A stretch of DNA of 64,000 bases. Origin: Lithospermum erythrorhizon (Eukaryota > Streptophyta > Magnoliopsida > Boraginales > Boraginaceae). The position numbers and the translations under genes are program-made. Location: contig JADFUC010001453.1 of the NCBI GenBank assembly GCA_019722365.1, positions 1,612,001 through 1,676,000 on the forward strand, read 5' to 3'. How positions within the stretch are numbered: position 1 is the first letter of the stretch; every line of letters begins with the position of its first letter. The notes beneath the pieces were generated by a model. It had not been told where the DNA came from. It saw nothing but the letters and a program-made list of their open reading frames with translations, and made no database searches. Below, piece by piece: positions 24,701 to 40,602 of the stretch.

Positions 24701-26479
24701 TTAGCACGTTTTGGTGGAGGATCGCCATATATTTATCCATTGTACGGATTAGGAGAGCTTCCTCAGGTTTTGGATCTTGTCCATTCGTACTTTACCTTTC
24801 CTTTTTCCTTCTGTCCACTCTGATGTTTTATCAGTTCCAGTTTTGATTGTGTATGGTAGCTATGAATTTGTTTATTAACTGAACTTTTTTATTTTCATTC
24901 AGGCATTTGCCCGACTTAGTGCTGTTTATGGTGGAACCTACATGTTGTGTAAACCTGAGTGCAAGGTAAAAGGTCCAGACATTGTCTCTGTTTCCCCTTA
25001 CCACCTCTACAATGAAAGTAAGATAAGTTCATTCACTACATTGGTTAAAGAGGCACGTGATTGAAAAAACAAAGAAATGTTAGGATGTTCTTTACGTATT
25101 TACCCATAAATAACTTGATCAGGCATCTTTGTCATCTGTTTCTAGTAATGGAACGTTACCTAAAGTTTGTACAATTCCAGGTAGAGTTTGATGAAGAAGG
25201 AAAGGTACGTGGTGTCACATCTGAAGGGGAAACTGCCAAGTGCAAAAAAGTTGTATGTGATCCATCATACCTGCCCAACAAGGTAATTGGTTGATTCCCC
25301 TCCACCCCCACCACCGCTGCGTCTTTAGAGTTAAAATTGCTTTTCTACTGGTTTTCATCAAAATATATAAAGTATATGTTGAAATTATTATTCGATGAAT
25401 CATTGTAAGTACGGTTTCTTACAGATAAGGAAAGTTGGTAAGGTTGCAAGAGCAATTGCAATTATGAGCCATCCAATTCCAAACACCAACGATTCACATT
25501 CAGTTCAAATTATTTTGCCACAGAAGCAGTTGGGTCGCCAATCAGACATGTGAGTTATAATTTGATTGTCTGATGTGTAGTCATAGTTATTTGATAGTAA
25601 CCTCTTTGGTATTCTTGTGGAAGTTCTTGAACAGTATTCAATTACTAATTTATGAGATTTCACCTTGAAATTTGTTTTTATGTGAAATACATATCATCAA
25701 AAACTTATTTATGAGATTTTCTCTTCATCTGTAAGAGTTGTTTTGCTAAAACATTGTGCATTGACGCGAGCATCAGAAATGAAAATCTTTTGAATTTGGT
25801 CAAATGTTCCGCTTCCTGTTGCTTTCAGTTATGTTGCCTAGGGAATTATTTGTGCAGTAAAATTATGTGTCTCATGTATCTAACAATGAGCAGGTATGTC
25901 TTTTGTTGTTCATACACTCACAATGTTGCGCCAAAAGGGAAATTTATTGCCTTCGTCTCAACTGAGGCTGAGAGCGATCAGCCTCAGTTTTTGAGCCATT
26001 TATGTGAATTACTATAATATGGGCTAAGGCTGTTATTGTATCGTGTCTGGCGACAGAGCTATGATGCTACTACTCACTTCGAGTCAACTGTCGTGGATGT
26101 GCTCAACATGTATACTCAGATCACTGGAAAGGTGTGTTTTTAAGATTTTTGTAGCTGATTACACTGCTTGATCTTGACTTCGTTCGATATTACATAGTAA
26201 TCATGTTTTACTTGTGAATGTGTATCTATTAATGCAAAGTGGAATCCGCTTTATATTGTTGTTAACCTCTCACTTTGCAATAAACTCTTCCTTGCTTTTG
26301 CCCTCTTTTATATTATTCTTTAGTAACTACCATCATGATAATGGACGCTCAAGTCTTTGCAACAGATATCTTTCTTTGAGTAGTTTGTGTGATGTAGCTT
26401 GTTAGTAACATTATTGGTTTTTATGCAGGTTCTTGACCTTAATGTCGATTTGAGTGCTGCCAGTGCCGCTGAAGAATGA
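21798..26479 (+). CDS. GDI: Rab GDP dissociation inhibitor, damaged 3' part
   Basis: GDI extracts GDP-bound, prenylated Rab GTPases from membranes. Exons read: 21798-21884, 22943-23005, 23117-23200, 23295-23402, 23501-23673, 24264-24375, 24686-24766, 24903-24965, 25181-25282, 25425-25549, 25894-25987, then 26057-26131 and 26429-26479. The start [18 protein letters not shown] is the FAD-like fold glycine loop; [26 protein letters not shown] and [10 protein letters not shown] are the Rab-binding conserved regions; the end [16 protein letters not shown] is typical. Between 25987 and 26057 about 40 conserved codons are replaced by 23 unrelated ones with an in-frame TAA at 26015-26017, although the frame resumes correctly at [10 protein letters not shown]. 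The exon 2 to 3 border lacks a proper GT donor. As read, the product would lose roughly 80 C-terminal residues of about 445. Confidence 0.85.
22125..22213. mobile_element. Short Stowaway MITE in GDI intron 1
   Basis: Begins CTCCCTCCGTCCCAAAAAGA and ends GGAACGGAGGGAG, near-perfect inverted ends over about 25 bp, with TA on both flanks (TTTA on the left, TGTA on the right). About 89 bp; it is almost only the two arms, so it can form one long hairpin. Confidence 0.8.
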
Positions 26480-27139
26480 CAAACTTGATGCAGTCATTGA
26501 TACCTTGTTTTACGTTCCTGCTATCCTTAGTTGACGCTCTTGGTGCTTCGTCCGACAAATAGTCTTGTTAAACTTGATAGAATTTTATCTTGTAGACTCT
26601 GTTAGTCTTACAAATGGTTCCTTTGTTATTTGTGGGCTGAAATGTTCGTGTTGTTTTCCTTTCTTGAATGTGGAGAAGTTGATGTGTGTTTATGGTTGCT
26701 GAGATATGGAGTATATGATAGTTAAGTAGGCTAAAAATAATTTTAAACAAAAAATTGGAATGGGAAAAGAAGAAAAATAGGTTAAACCTCCTTACCACTT
26801 ACACTGAAAAGAAAGTAACACAAATCAATGATGTAGCCAATAAGTTCATCACTCTTGATGCAGCAATAAATAGTTTGGTTTTTACAAACATAAAACTAGT
26901 CTTTAGATCCAAAAACCAAGCTAAAATATACATTTTTTTTCATATTATTATCATAGGATACGAACCCGAGATATCATTGGAATAAAATCTAGTGGATAAT
27001 AGAATAAATATACATAACCAAAATCATTGCTTAAAAAACTCAATATAACGTACAAGCATTCCCTCTTTTGTTCATTTTGTAATTACAAAAGCTAAATGAA
27101 CAAATTAATGTAGAACCAGCCATGATGTAAAGGAAATCT
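26480..27139. other. 3' flanks of GDI and MLO
   Basis: Tail-to-tail intergenic DNA. No gene recognised. Confidence 0.4.
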
Positions 27140-30100
27140 TCACTTGTATTCAGAAGGGGGGAGAGTAACCTGCTCAATTTCTCCAACTTTTCCTTCTTCC
27201 ATTGTTTCATAATCTTTACTACTTCCATTTTCTAAAGATTCTTTTGGAGCTTGTTGTGTAGAGCCATTGGCAACTCTTCTCTTGCCTTTAGTCTGCTTTG
27301 CTTTTAGAATCCAATTATTTAAGCTTTCTTGAATAGGCTCTTCAAATATAGACTTCTTCACTTTACTTCCCATCTTTTAACAAAAAACATCAGAAGAATG
27401 TGTGAGATAGACATTAGATTTGAAACATCACATTGAGGAACATAAAAAATTTCAAGATTGTTAAAGCTAAATACTAACCAGAGTTACAATTGCATATAGT
27501 GGTAGTGTACTATAACTGCATAGGAATTGAACAATTACCCTGAAAGCAAAAACATTGGCATCAACATGCAAGAAACTCATATACTATCTTATTCCTGAAA
27601 CCATTAGAAAATTTCTTGAGGAAAATTAAGTAGAGAGGTGAACGATACCCGACGACGAGTCTAGGGACAATATAGCCAACTTGACCCATGATGCAGGAGT
27701 CAAATCCATATTGAACCTGTTATTTTGAGAAATAGTAGTTATTAATCAGGCTTTTTCATGTTTAATATGAGGCCAAAAAGTTTGATTGGTATCTTTGGAA
27801 GTACCAGTATAAAGAAGAAGAAACCGATTTCAAAGGAGTTTTGGAAGAGAATGATATGAATCAGGACAATGACAAGCTGAGGTGTTCGGAACCAGAAGTG
27901 TTCATCTGAGGGTGTCACTTCGAGGTCTCCAGCGACAACTACATGCCTCTGAGCAACTTCTACAGCTAGTTGCGTAATGATGTGCTCGAGTTTGGTGCCA
28001 ACGAGAAGCAAAAGCTGCAAATAACAACACATTCATCAAAGATGCATAAACAAGCGAAATTAGTTGAGGTTTCCTTGTAGCTAGAAGAAAAATAACTCGA
28101 TGCAACTCAGTTTTTGTGTTCATCCCAAATTAATTTGTCCTTCACAATGTATATGCCATTTCCCTACGGAATTCTTTATTTGTAGATTGTTACCTATGTA
28201 TTGTCTACTGCTAAGAAAACTCACCCCAAATGGAACGAATGAGATCCAAAAGTATGCATGCCAACCTGCTCAAAGATGGAAAAATAACACTGTTATGAAC
28301 CTAAAATAACTGAAGGTGTTCTTAGTTTGAAGGAACTTGTCTGAAAAATAATAATCAAAGACTGCATTGATATACTCAGTGTTCATAGACTACATAAGTG
28401 AAAGAAAATCACATCGATGTTGATGATCTATAATTAACTATGAACCATTATGACATTGATCTTACCTTTAACGTTCAGCAGCAGAAAAACAACCACAAAT
28501 ACCCAGAGAAACCAGCTGCAAGTAATGATGTCGTATACATTAGTCTCCTGTCTCCACTGAGATATCTTAATGGTTCACAAAGAATGAAGTTGGTTTTTCT
28601 GGCACTGATAAAGGTCATATATCTAATCAATTTGCATCTGTAGGTTACCTGATTCCGACAACTTTCTTAAAATCAGCTTCGAAGGCACGAACAATGTACA
28701 TGTGGAAATTAAATTTGGGATTTCCTTGAGAATGCATCTACAATATAAGAACAACATAGTGATGATGGTTCAAATTGACTCCGAAATCATCGATAAATTA
28801 ATCAACAATAACAAATCAATTACCCTGATAAAACCATGTCGCAGAGTTGCATAATCTGCTTCAGTTACAGATCCATAGAACTGTTTGCCAAATGAAATCT
28901 GAAAAATGGATAGTCAAGTGAACCATTTTTATTCAATTTCCACCAAACATACTTCATGCGAAAACTAATACAACTGACTACTTATATGATTTCTCTTTGT
29001 TGTTTTCTAAAGAAGACATTGACAAAATGCAGAATTATATTTGTGCATTTGCACGATATGCCATTGATAAATCTCTCTTTCACTGTATTGACATTCATTA
29101 ATGCATAAGAGGATATATTATTACATACCAGCCAACTAAGCAAAGAATCACATTTGCCAATACCAAGAAATCGACCTTTCACAAACTCATGTTCATGGAC
29201 ATGAGTAAGCTTATCCATTGCTGCCACATGAAAAAGTACTAAAAATGAAAAAGAAGATGCATATAAGTAATACTTTTCAACTTGTTAAGCACACCACTTA
29301 CCCTTTTCTGGATCAAACTTCTTTTTCTGAATGGCATCCTCCCAGGTTTTCCATTGTCGTACCTACATTGGATAATGGAAAAGTTAAAGCATTTTTAGTT
29401 ATTAGAAGAAATTAATCTCACCAGGGAAGATTCACGACAACATGAAGAGATTTTTTTTAAAAAAAATTACTCAAAGCTCTCACTCACCTTAGCACCTCCA
29501 CACAGAACGGTTAGCGCTGAGAATACCACATGTGATACAGCGAGCACAAAGATAAATATATGGAGATGATGAAGAGATGTGAGAGATAACAACTGAGCCT
29601 TGCCCTGTAGGAAAAGTGAAAATAGTAAGTACATAAGTGAAAAGAAGAAGCAAAAAAATGAACTGCAGACACAAATGATTATATCAACTCCAAGACTTCC
29701 AGCTAGAATGCATTACCTTCTTGATTGCCTTCAATTATATTGCATTATTCTTAAAATTCATTATTTTATCTTTAACTTTATTAAATTAGGTTTTGATAAC
29801 CACTAGACTACATCTTAAAAACCATTTTTTCCCCGAGTTAACATGTTCCAAGAAAGACTGCAATATATTAGAGAACAATCATCCATGAACCTTCAAAAAC
29901 AGCTTAAACACCATACAAATTCAGATTAAAGCCTGACAAATTGGCTGCAGAAATTTAGAAAGGAACCAATATACCTTCTCTTCACAATAGTTTTGATCAG
30001 AAGACGTTCCTGCAAGAAGGCGAGCGCATACTTAGGAACAAGGAAGTGAAAAAAGTGAGCAGTAATGAGACTTCTCTTCTTCTTTCTTCTTACATGGAAG

Positions 30101-30597
30101 CCAATCATCAGTTAAATGCTTGAGGATACATAGTCTCATAATTCTGTCTTGACAAACAGTCAAAAGTAGAATATAAACCCCAACAGCATCAATACTGCAC
30201 GTAATTAACCCAAAAAAAATCAAAATCTAGTCAAATGGAAGATGATCAAGCTAAAATGGCATCATATTTTTGGAACAAAGACTACATAAAACATGTATTT
30301 AAAAACTAGCCTTCTTTAATTTTGCGCAAGGCTTCAAACAGAGTATCTGCCTCTTCTTGAGTAAAATACTGAGATCACCATATCGCAACCAATCAGTCAT
30401 CAATCCTTGATAATATCATTTCATCATACTTATAAATCAAATATAACAAAAGAGGATAATTTTGTTTTTACCTTTCCAACATAATGAATTATTCTTTCAA
30501 CAGAAAGAGAAACTGCTACTATCACAGAACAGACTAATGCAACAATCCATGTTGGTGTATACTCCAAATTCACTTCATTTTCTCCTCCTCCTGCCAT
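27140..30597 (-). CDS. MLO: MLO-family membrane protein (copy A, 5' exons damaged)
   Basis: Seven-helix plasma-membrane protein of the plant MLO family. Exons: 30472-30597, 30311-30368, 29975-30194, 29488-29604, 29302-29362, 29129-29220, 28824-28898, 28649-28737, 28466-28515, 28225-28265, 27805-28014, 27649-27716, 27479-27539, 27140-27373. Hallmarks: LEYTPTWIVALVCSVIVA in exon 1; LLLTVCQ in exon 3; HLHIFIFVLAVSHV; GNPKFNFHMYIVRAFE; VGTKLEHIITQLAVEVA; SYSTLPLYAIVT; and a basic calmodulin-binding-like tail (LNNWILKAKQTKGKR). Exon 1 and exons 4-14 are intact. In exon 2 one inserted and one lost base change about eight residues, and its donor reads GC. Exon 3 misses one base, giving TGA at 30160-30162. 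With copy-B versions of exons 1-3 the protein would be 499 residues. Exon 1 most resembles the MLO1/13/15 group; powdery mildew involvement cannot be inferred. Confidence 0.88.
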
Positions 30598-32950
30598 CTC
30601 TGTTCCTTTCCTTCAACCAAATCATCCAAACCAACAGTCAACCAACCATCAGAAAGAAAGAAAAAGCAAAAAAAAAAAAAATTGATAATAATGATATTTC
30701 ACTGCAAAACCACTGAAAACATAATCAAGAATAGTTATAGTTTTGTGTCAGCCCCAGTTTTATAGTTGACTATACTTTAGATATCATAATAAATTTGGTT
30801 TTAAATCATAAACATACTTGCTCCAGTCTACATATACTAACTCTGAAACTCCAAATGGTCATAAAATACATTATTTGTTGATGCTTTAATAGTTTAATTA
30901 TCGAATGAAAAGGACAAGAAGTTGATATTTTAAACGTCAAAGTTTACTTTTCTTTATGTCAATATAAGTATGTTACTGGTAAAGATTAAGGTCAAGCAGA
31001 CATTGGATTTTTATTATGAAGGAACCTTCCAGTGATAAATATGAAATATGATGCAATGCATTATGCACACATGTTATTCGTTTGTAATCTTATATAAAAG
31101 AAGATGGAGGGAAAATATGTATTCTTAGCTACTAGTGGAGAATAATTAGTTGGTTGCCACTAAAATTTTGATTATTTAATTTTGGTTACTACTTTTTATT
31201 GAGAATCTGATTAGATGGCATATCAAATTGGAAGGACAAAGAGCCTTGTTAAGTTGAGAAGAAAGGTAGTAGGACATGCATATACTCTACCTACCTCCCA
31301 TTTCACAAAAAAGTTCTCTAGCAAGTAAAACAACATTGGACCCGAACCGATAACATCGAATACTCTAGTGGTTATGAGGTTTTCCAATGGTATTTTAAAA
31401 TCTTGGATTCGGTCTCGTTGTAAAGGGCGGTGGGTGGATTTAAAAAAAAAACATTGAACCGGAACTTCTCACTTAATATCAAAAAGCTCGTTAAATTTTA
31501 ATCGATACAAAAAATATATCCCAATTTAAATTGAGACGAAAATAGCATAAATTTATAATTTCAATAACAATTACTAGGACAATTTTATGACTATATTTGA
31601 AATCTATGATAACAATTATATTTATCATTATTTAATTAATAATTTTGGGTGATTTCATTCCTCAATTCCAAATCCAAACGCGGTGAAGCTTTAAACGATA
31701 CGCCGCATACCAAACAAAGCCTTAAAGTCTCGACTTGAAGGGTTTGTCAATCACTACCAAAAAGTCGTTGTCCCAAAAAGATTGTCCAGTTTCGATAAAT
31801 TCCTCTCTCAGGTTTCTGATTTTTCCTTCATTTTAATATTTGTACCAAAAAGATTGTCTAGTTTGATTTTCAATTGTTAAAAAATAATAAACTTTGGGGG
31901 CCTTAATTCACATACTGTATATAGCTTTTATTTAAATCGAAATTATGATTGTAATTGTAAGCTATGCTGAAAATGTAATTTTTAGTATATTTTTCACCAA
32001 ATGTTATATATTATACAACATATACCAAATTAATTGAGTTAATATTATTGTCTACTATATGGTGAGTATTCAGCTGTTATTTGTGGATAATATTTTGCAG
32101 CAAGTCGGTTGTAATTTAGTATAATTGTGTGTTCAACTCCATTTGTTATATTTGCAATTAGTTTTGTGCTGTTTAATTTTCGTAGTTATTCGATAATCTT
32201 TTCATAGTCTCCGAATGCCGATGTAAATTGTGGAAAAAAAATGCAAATTTGTGTTTTTGTGTGTGTTTGTTTTGGCCTATTTGTTTTATTGTAATTATTG
32301 CTTGTAATGTTGTACAATGTTTTGAGATGAGACTGGTAATATGCTTATGTCTGCGAAAGAGTGATCGTTATTTAAGATCGGATATTTGTTTGATCTCTTT
32401 CACTTATTTGAATGTGAAATTAATCACTATGAGCGGGTTGGGATCCTTGTCTTGATTCATAGACATCATATGTATTGTTATAAAAACAGGTTTTTTATTT
32501 TCTTGAACCAAGCCAAGAGAAGGGCTCCATCTGTTGTGGCGAAAAGTTTTTCACTTTTATATAGTAACATAGTTACTAAGACTTGCAGTGATAAGTTCTC
32601 GTTTCCATAGGGCTGTAACGACTCGAACTTTTTCGAACTTCATAAGGGTTCGGCTCGGCTTGAACAGAACGATTCAGAAGGTGGTTTAGACGAGGTTCGA
32701 ATGAATCGAAAAATCAAAATTCGATTCTGTTAGAAAATTTCGAGGTTAACTTTCGAGAGGAGATTTGATTTTATTGATAAGCATGAAAAGTTGAGCTTTT
32801 ATAAGCACTATGTAGTTTAAGCGAATCGTGCTTTTCAGAACTCTTTGACGGCTACATTTGCATATTTTAGCAAACATAGTAACTAAGACAATGGAAGAGT
32901 TACTTCACAATTCTCTTGAAGATTGGGAGAATATCAAGGTTCACAATCAT
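29595..32950 (+). repeat. Tandem duplication, copy A (MLO 5' half and promoter)
   Basis: Nearly colinear with 33088-36446. Shared anchors include GAGCCTTGCCCTGTAGG at the left end, MLO exons 1-3, the 5' flank with AAACGCGGTGAAGC (31676 and 35176), and the right-end string ATGGAAGAGTTAC. Differences are mostly single-base changes and small indels, clustered around 30000-30090, 31340-31500 and 32630-32720. The left breakpoint lies inside MLO exon 4. Confidence 0.95.
31770..31945. mobile_element. MITE-family sequence inside duplication copy A
   Basis: Contains TCCCAAAAAGATTGTCCAGT and, 85 bp on, ACCAAAAAGATTGTCTAGTT, two arms of the family also seen at 6712 and 22125. The matching sequence in copy B is 35270-35430. 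Confidence 0.45.
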
Positions 32951-32957
32951 AATTCTC

Positions 32958-33090
32958 TTTGAATCAAGAACTCACACAGAAGTCAGCCCACGACAACATG
33001 TATGATTGCATCTCCTCTCTACTCCCAGGTTATCATTTTATATTCTTACTGCACCTTGAGGCTAAAATGGATGGGGGCGTTGAAAAGGAG
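32958..33090 (+). repeat. 133-bp filler at duplication junction, identical to 46841-46973
   Basis: From TTTGAATCAAGAACTCAC to GGGCGTTGAAAAGGAG the two segments agree base for base with a constant offset of 13,883. It sits exactly between the two copies of the MLO 5' region. The junction with copy B shares GAG; the junction with copy A has a few extra bases (ATTCTC) also present about 40 bp upstream. Confidence 0.95.
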
Positions 33091-34064
33091 CCTTGCCCTG
33101 TAGGAAAAGTGAAAATAGTAAGTACATACGTGAAAAGAAGAAGCAAAAAAATGAACTGCAGACACAAATGATTATATCAACTCCAAGACTTCCAGCTAGA
33201 ATGCATTACCTTCTTGATTGCTTTCAATTATATTGCATTATTCTTAAAATTCATTATTTTATCCTTAACTTTATTCTTAAGAAACCATTTTTTCCCCCGA
33301 GAAACAACATGTTCCAAGAAAGACTGCAATATATTAGAGAACAAATCATCCATGAACCTTCAAAAACAGCTTAAACACCATACAAATTCAGATTAAAGCC
33401 TGACAAATTGTGACTGCAGAAATTTAGAAGGGAACCAATATACCTTCTCTTCACAATAGTTTTGATCAGAAGACGTTCCTGCAAGAAGGCGGCGCATGCC
33501 AGGAACAAGGGAAGTGAAAAAGTGAGCAGTAGTAGTTTCTCCTTCTTCTTTCTTCTTACATGGAAGCCAATCATCAGTTAAATGCTTAGGGATACATAGT
33601 CTCATAATTCTGTCTTGACAAACAGTCAAAAGTAGAGATATAAACCCCAACAGCATCAACTCTGCACAATAATTAACCCAAAAAAAAAAAAATCAAAATC
33701 TAGTCAAATGGAAGATGATCAAGCTAAAATGGCATCATATTTTGGAACAAAGACTACATAAAACATGTATTTAAAAACCTTCTTTAATTTTGCGCAAGGC
33801 TTCAAACAGAGGTATCTGCCTCTTCTTGAGTAAGTACTGAGATCACCATATCATAACCAATCAGTCATCAATCATGATAATATCATTTCATCATACTTAT
33901 AAATCAAATATAACAAAAGAGGATAATTTTGTTTTTACCTTTCCAACATAATGAATTATTCTTTCAACAGAAAGAGAAACTGCTACTATCACAGAACAGA
34001 CTAATGCAACAATCCATGTTGGTGTATACTCCAAATTCACTTCATTTTCTCCTCCTCCTGCCAT
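33062..34064 (-). pseudogene. Truncated upstream copy of MLO (copy B, exons 1-3 and 11 codons)
   Basis: Exons 33939-34064, 33779-33836 and 33444-33661 join in frame to 134 residues with proper GT-AG signals: MAGGGENEVNLEYTPTW, then YLLKKRQIPLFEALRKIKEE, LMLLGFISLLLTVCQ and HFFTSLVPGMRRLLAG, all as expected for MLO. Exon 4 starts at 33097 (GKA) but after three codons runs into the 133-bp filler, adding PFQRPHPF before TAG at 33062-33064. The product would be 145 residues with two membrane helices. Unlike copy A, exons 2 and 3 here keep the family reading frame. It has its own promoter copy. Because its exon 4 lacks a donor, exon 3 could instead splice to exon 4 of copy A at 29604; that is inference. 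Confidence 0.85.
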
Positions 34065-36446
34065 CTCTGTTCCTTTCCTTCAACCAAATCATCCAAACCA
34101 ACAGTCAACCAACCATCAGAAAGAAAGAAAAAAAAAAAAAAAAAACATTGATAATAATGATATTTCACTGCAAAACCACTGAAAACATAATCAAGAATAG
34201 TTATAGTTTTGTGTCAGCCCCAGTTTATAGTTGACATACTTTAGATATGTAATAAATTTGGTTTTAAGTATGAAAACATTAGTTTACTGAAATGCTGTAG
34301 GATGACTATTTCAATACTTGCTCCAGTCTACATATACTAACTCTGAAACTCCAAATGGTCATAAAATACATTATTTGTTGATGCTTTAATAGTTTAATTA
34401 TCGAATGAAAAAGGACAAAGAAGTTGATATTTTTAAACGTCAAAGTTTTCTTTATGTCAGATATAAGTATGTTACTGAAATTAAAGATTAAGGTCAAGCA
34501 GACATTGGATTTTTATTATGAAGGAACCTTCCAGTGATAAATATATGAAATATGATGCAATGCATTATGCACACATGTTTATTCGTTTGGCAATCTTATA
34601 TAAAAGAAGATGGAGGGAAAATATGTATTCTTAGCTACTAGTGGAGAATAATTAGTTGGTTGCCACTAAAATTTTGATTATTTAATTTTGGTTACCTCAT
34701 TTTATTGAGAATCTGATTAGATGGCATATCAAATTGGAAGGACAAAAGAGCCTTGTTAAGTTGAGAAGAAAGGTATTAGGACATGCATATACTCTACCTA
34801 CCTCCATTTCACAAAAAAGTTCTCTAGCAAGTAAAAACGACATTGGACAGAGCAGAGTAACATCGAATCTTTCACAGTGGTTATGAGGGTTTAAATGGCT
34901 TAAAGGTCTTTGGATTAGATTACCGTTGTAAGGGAGCGGTGGGTGAATTTAAGAAAAAAAAAAACATTGAGCCGAGACACATGTCAAAAGAACCGTTAAA
35001 TTTTAATCGATCTGAAAAATAATATATCAAATTTAAATTAGCAGAGGCGAAAAATAAGCATAAATTTATAATTTCAATAACAATTACTAGGACAATTGAA
35101 ATCTATGATAACAATTATATTTATCATTATTTAATTAATAATTTTGGGTGATTTCATTCCTCAATTCCAAATCCAAACGCGGTGAAGCTTTAAACGATAC
35201 GCCGCATACCAAACAAAGCCTTAAAGTCTCGACTTGAAGGGTTTGTCAATCACTACAAAAAAGTCTTTGTCCCAAAAAGATTGTCCAGTTTCGATAAATT
35301 CCTCTCTCAGGTTTCTGATTTTTCCTTCATTTTAATATTTGTACCAAAAAGATTGTCTAGTTTGATTTTCAATTGTTAAAAAATAATAAACTTTGGGGGC
35401 CTTAATTCACATACTGTATATAGCTTTTATTTAAATCGAAATTATGATTGTAATTGTAAGCTATGCTGAAAATGTAATTTTTAGTATATTTTTCACCAAA
35501 TGTTATATATTATATGCAAAAATATATATTATATAACATATACCAAATTAATTGAGTTAATATTATTGTCTACTATATAGTGAGTATTCAGCTGTTATTT
35601 GTGGATAATATTTTGCAGCAAGTCGGTTATAATTTAGTATAATTGTGTGTTCAACTCCATTTGTTATATTTGCAATTGGTTTGTGCTGTTTTAATTTTCG
35701 TAGTTATTCGATAATCTTTCATAGTCTCCGAAATGCCGATGTAAATTGTGGAAAAAAATGCAAATTTGTGTTTTTGTGTGTTTGTTTGGCTATTTGTTTT
35801 TATTGTAATTGTGCTTGTAATGTTGTACAATGTTTTGAGATGAGACTGAAATATGCTTATGTCTCTTGAAAAGAGTGATCGTTATTTAAGATCGGATATT
35901 TGTTTGATCTCTTTCACTTATTTGAATGTAAATTAATCACTATGGCGGGTTGGGATCCTTGTCTTGATTCATAGACATCATATGTTGTTATAAAAGCGGG
36001 TTTTATTTTCTTGAACGAAGCCAAGAGGGCTCCGTGCATTTGTGGCGAAAAGTTTTTCACTTTTATATAGTAACATAGTTACTAAGACTTGCAGTGATAA
36101 GTTCTCGTTTCCATAGGGCTGCGGCTTCGAACTTTTCGAACTTCATAAGGGTTGACTCGGCAGACAGAGCGATTCAAGTTCGGTTTGGCTTGAGGTTCGA
36201 ATGAATCGAAAAATCAAATTCGATTCTATTAGAAAATTTCGAGGTTCTTTTCGAAGGGGAGATTTGAATTTTATTGATAAAACATGAAAAAGTTGAACTT
36301 TTTATAAACCTATGTAGTTTGAGCAGAATCGTGCTTTCAGGCTCTTTGACAGGCCTACATTTGCATATTTTAGCAAACATAGTAACTAAGACAATGGAAG
36401 AGTTACCTTCATAATTCTCTTGAAGATTGGAGAATATCAAGGTTCT
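33088..36446 (+). repeat. Tandem duplication, copy B
   Basis: Second copy of the 3.36-kb unit. Its left end abuts the filler; its right end continues into unique DNA before MetAP2, so the right end of the unit is the native upstream border and copy A is the copy joined to the complete gene. Confidence 0.95.
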
Positions 36447-36665
36447 AATCATAGTGCCCCCACTTTGCTTAAATCTATCACTCAGACGATTCTGTTTGCA
36501 CATTGAAATATTCGGAAAATAGTTTTCTGATTGTTGATTGTTGTTTTCTACTTGATAGTAGTGTTCAAGGTACGGATTGTTGTTGCGTGATATGTTGTTC
36601 ATGAAAATATCTTGTCGTATTGTCTTTGACATTGGGATGACATATCATAAATGCAGTTTTTGTCC
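36447..36665 (+). promoter_or_regulatory. Probable 5' leader of MetAP2
   Basis: Unique DNA between the duplication border and the start codon. An acceptor-like ATGCAG at 36651-36656, ten bases before the ATG, suggests a spliced leader whose first exon lies further left, possibly inside copy B; if so its promoter is shared with the divergent MLO copy. This is inference. Confidence 0.35.

Positions 36666-40602
<3,937 letters not shown>

Noticed and set aside
31330..31450. Possible tRNA-derived SINE (AGTGGTTATGAGG plus GGATTCGGTCTC plus A-run)
   Set aside because: Box-like strings and an A-run are present in both duplication copies, but no further copy in the window supports a family.
32958..33171. 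70-residue open frame starting at the filler (and its twin at 46836-47048)
   Set aside because: Starts at TTG, spans a repeat junction, shows no domain features and changes completely after the shared 133 bases.
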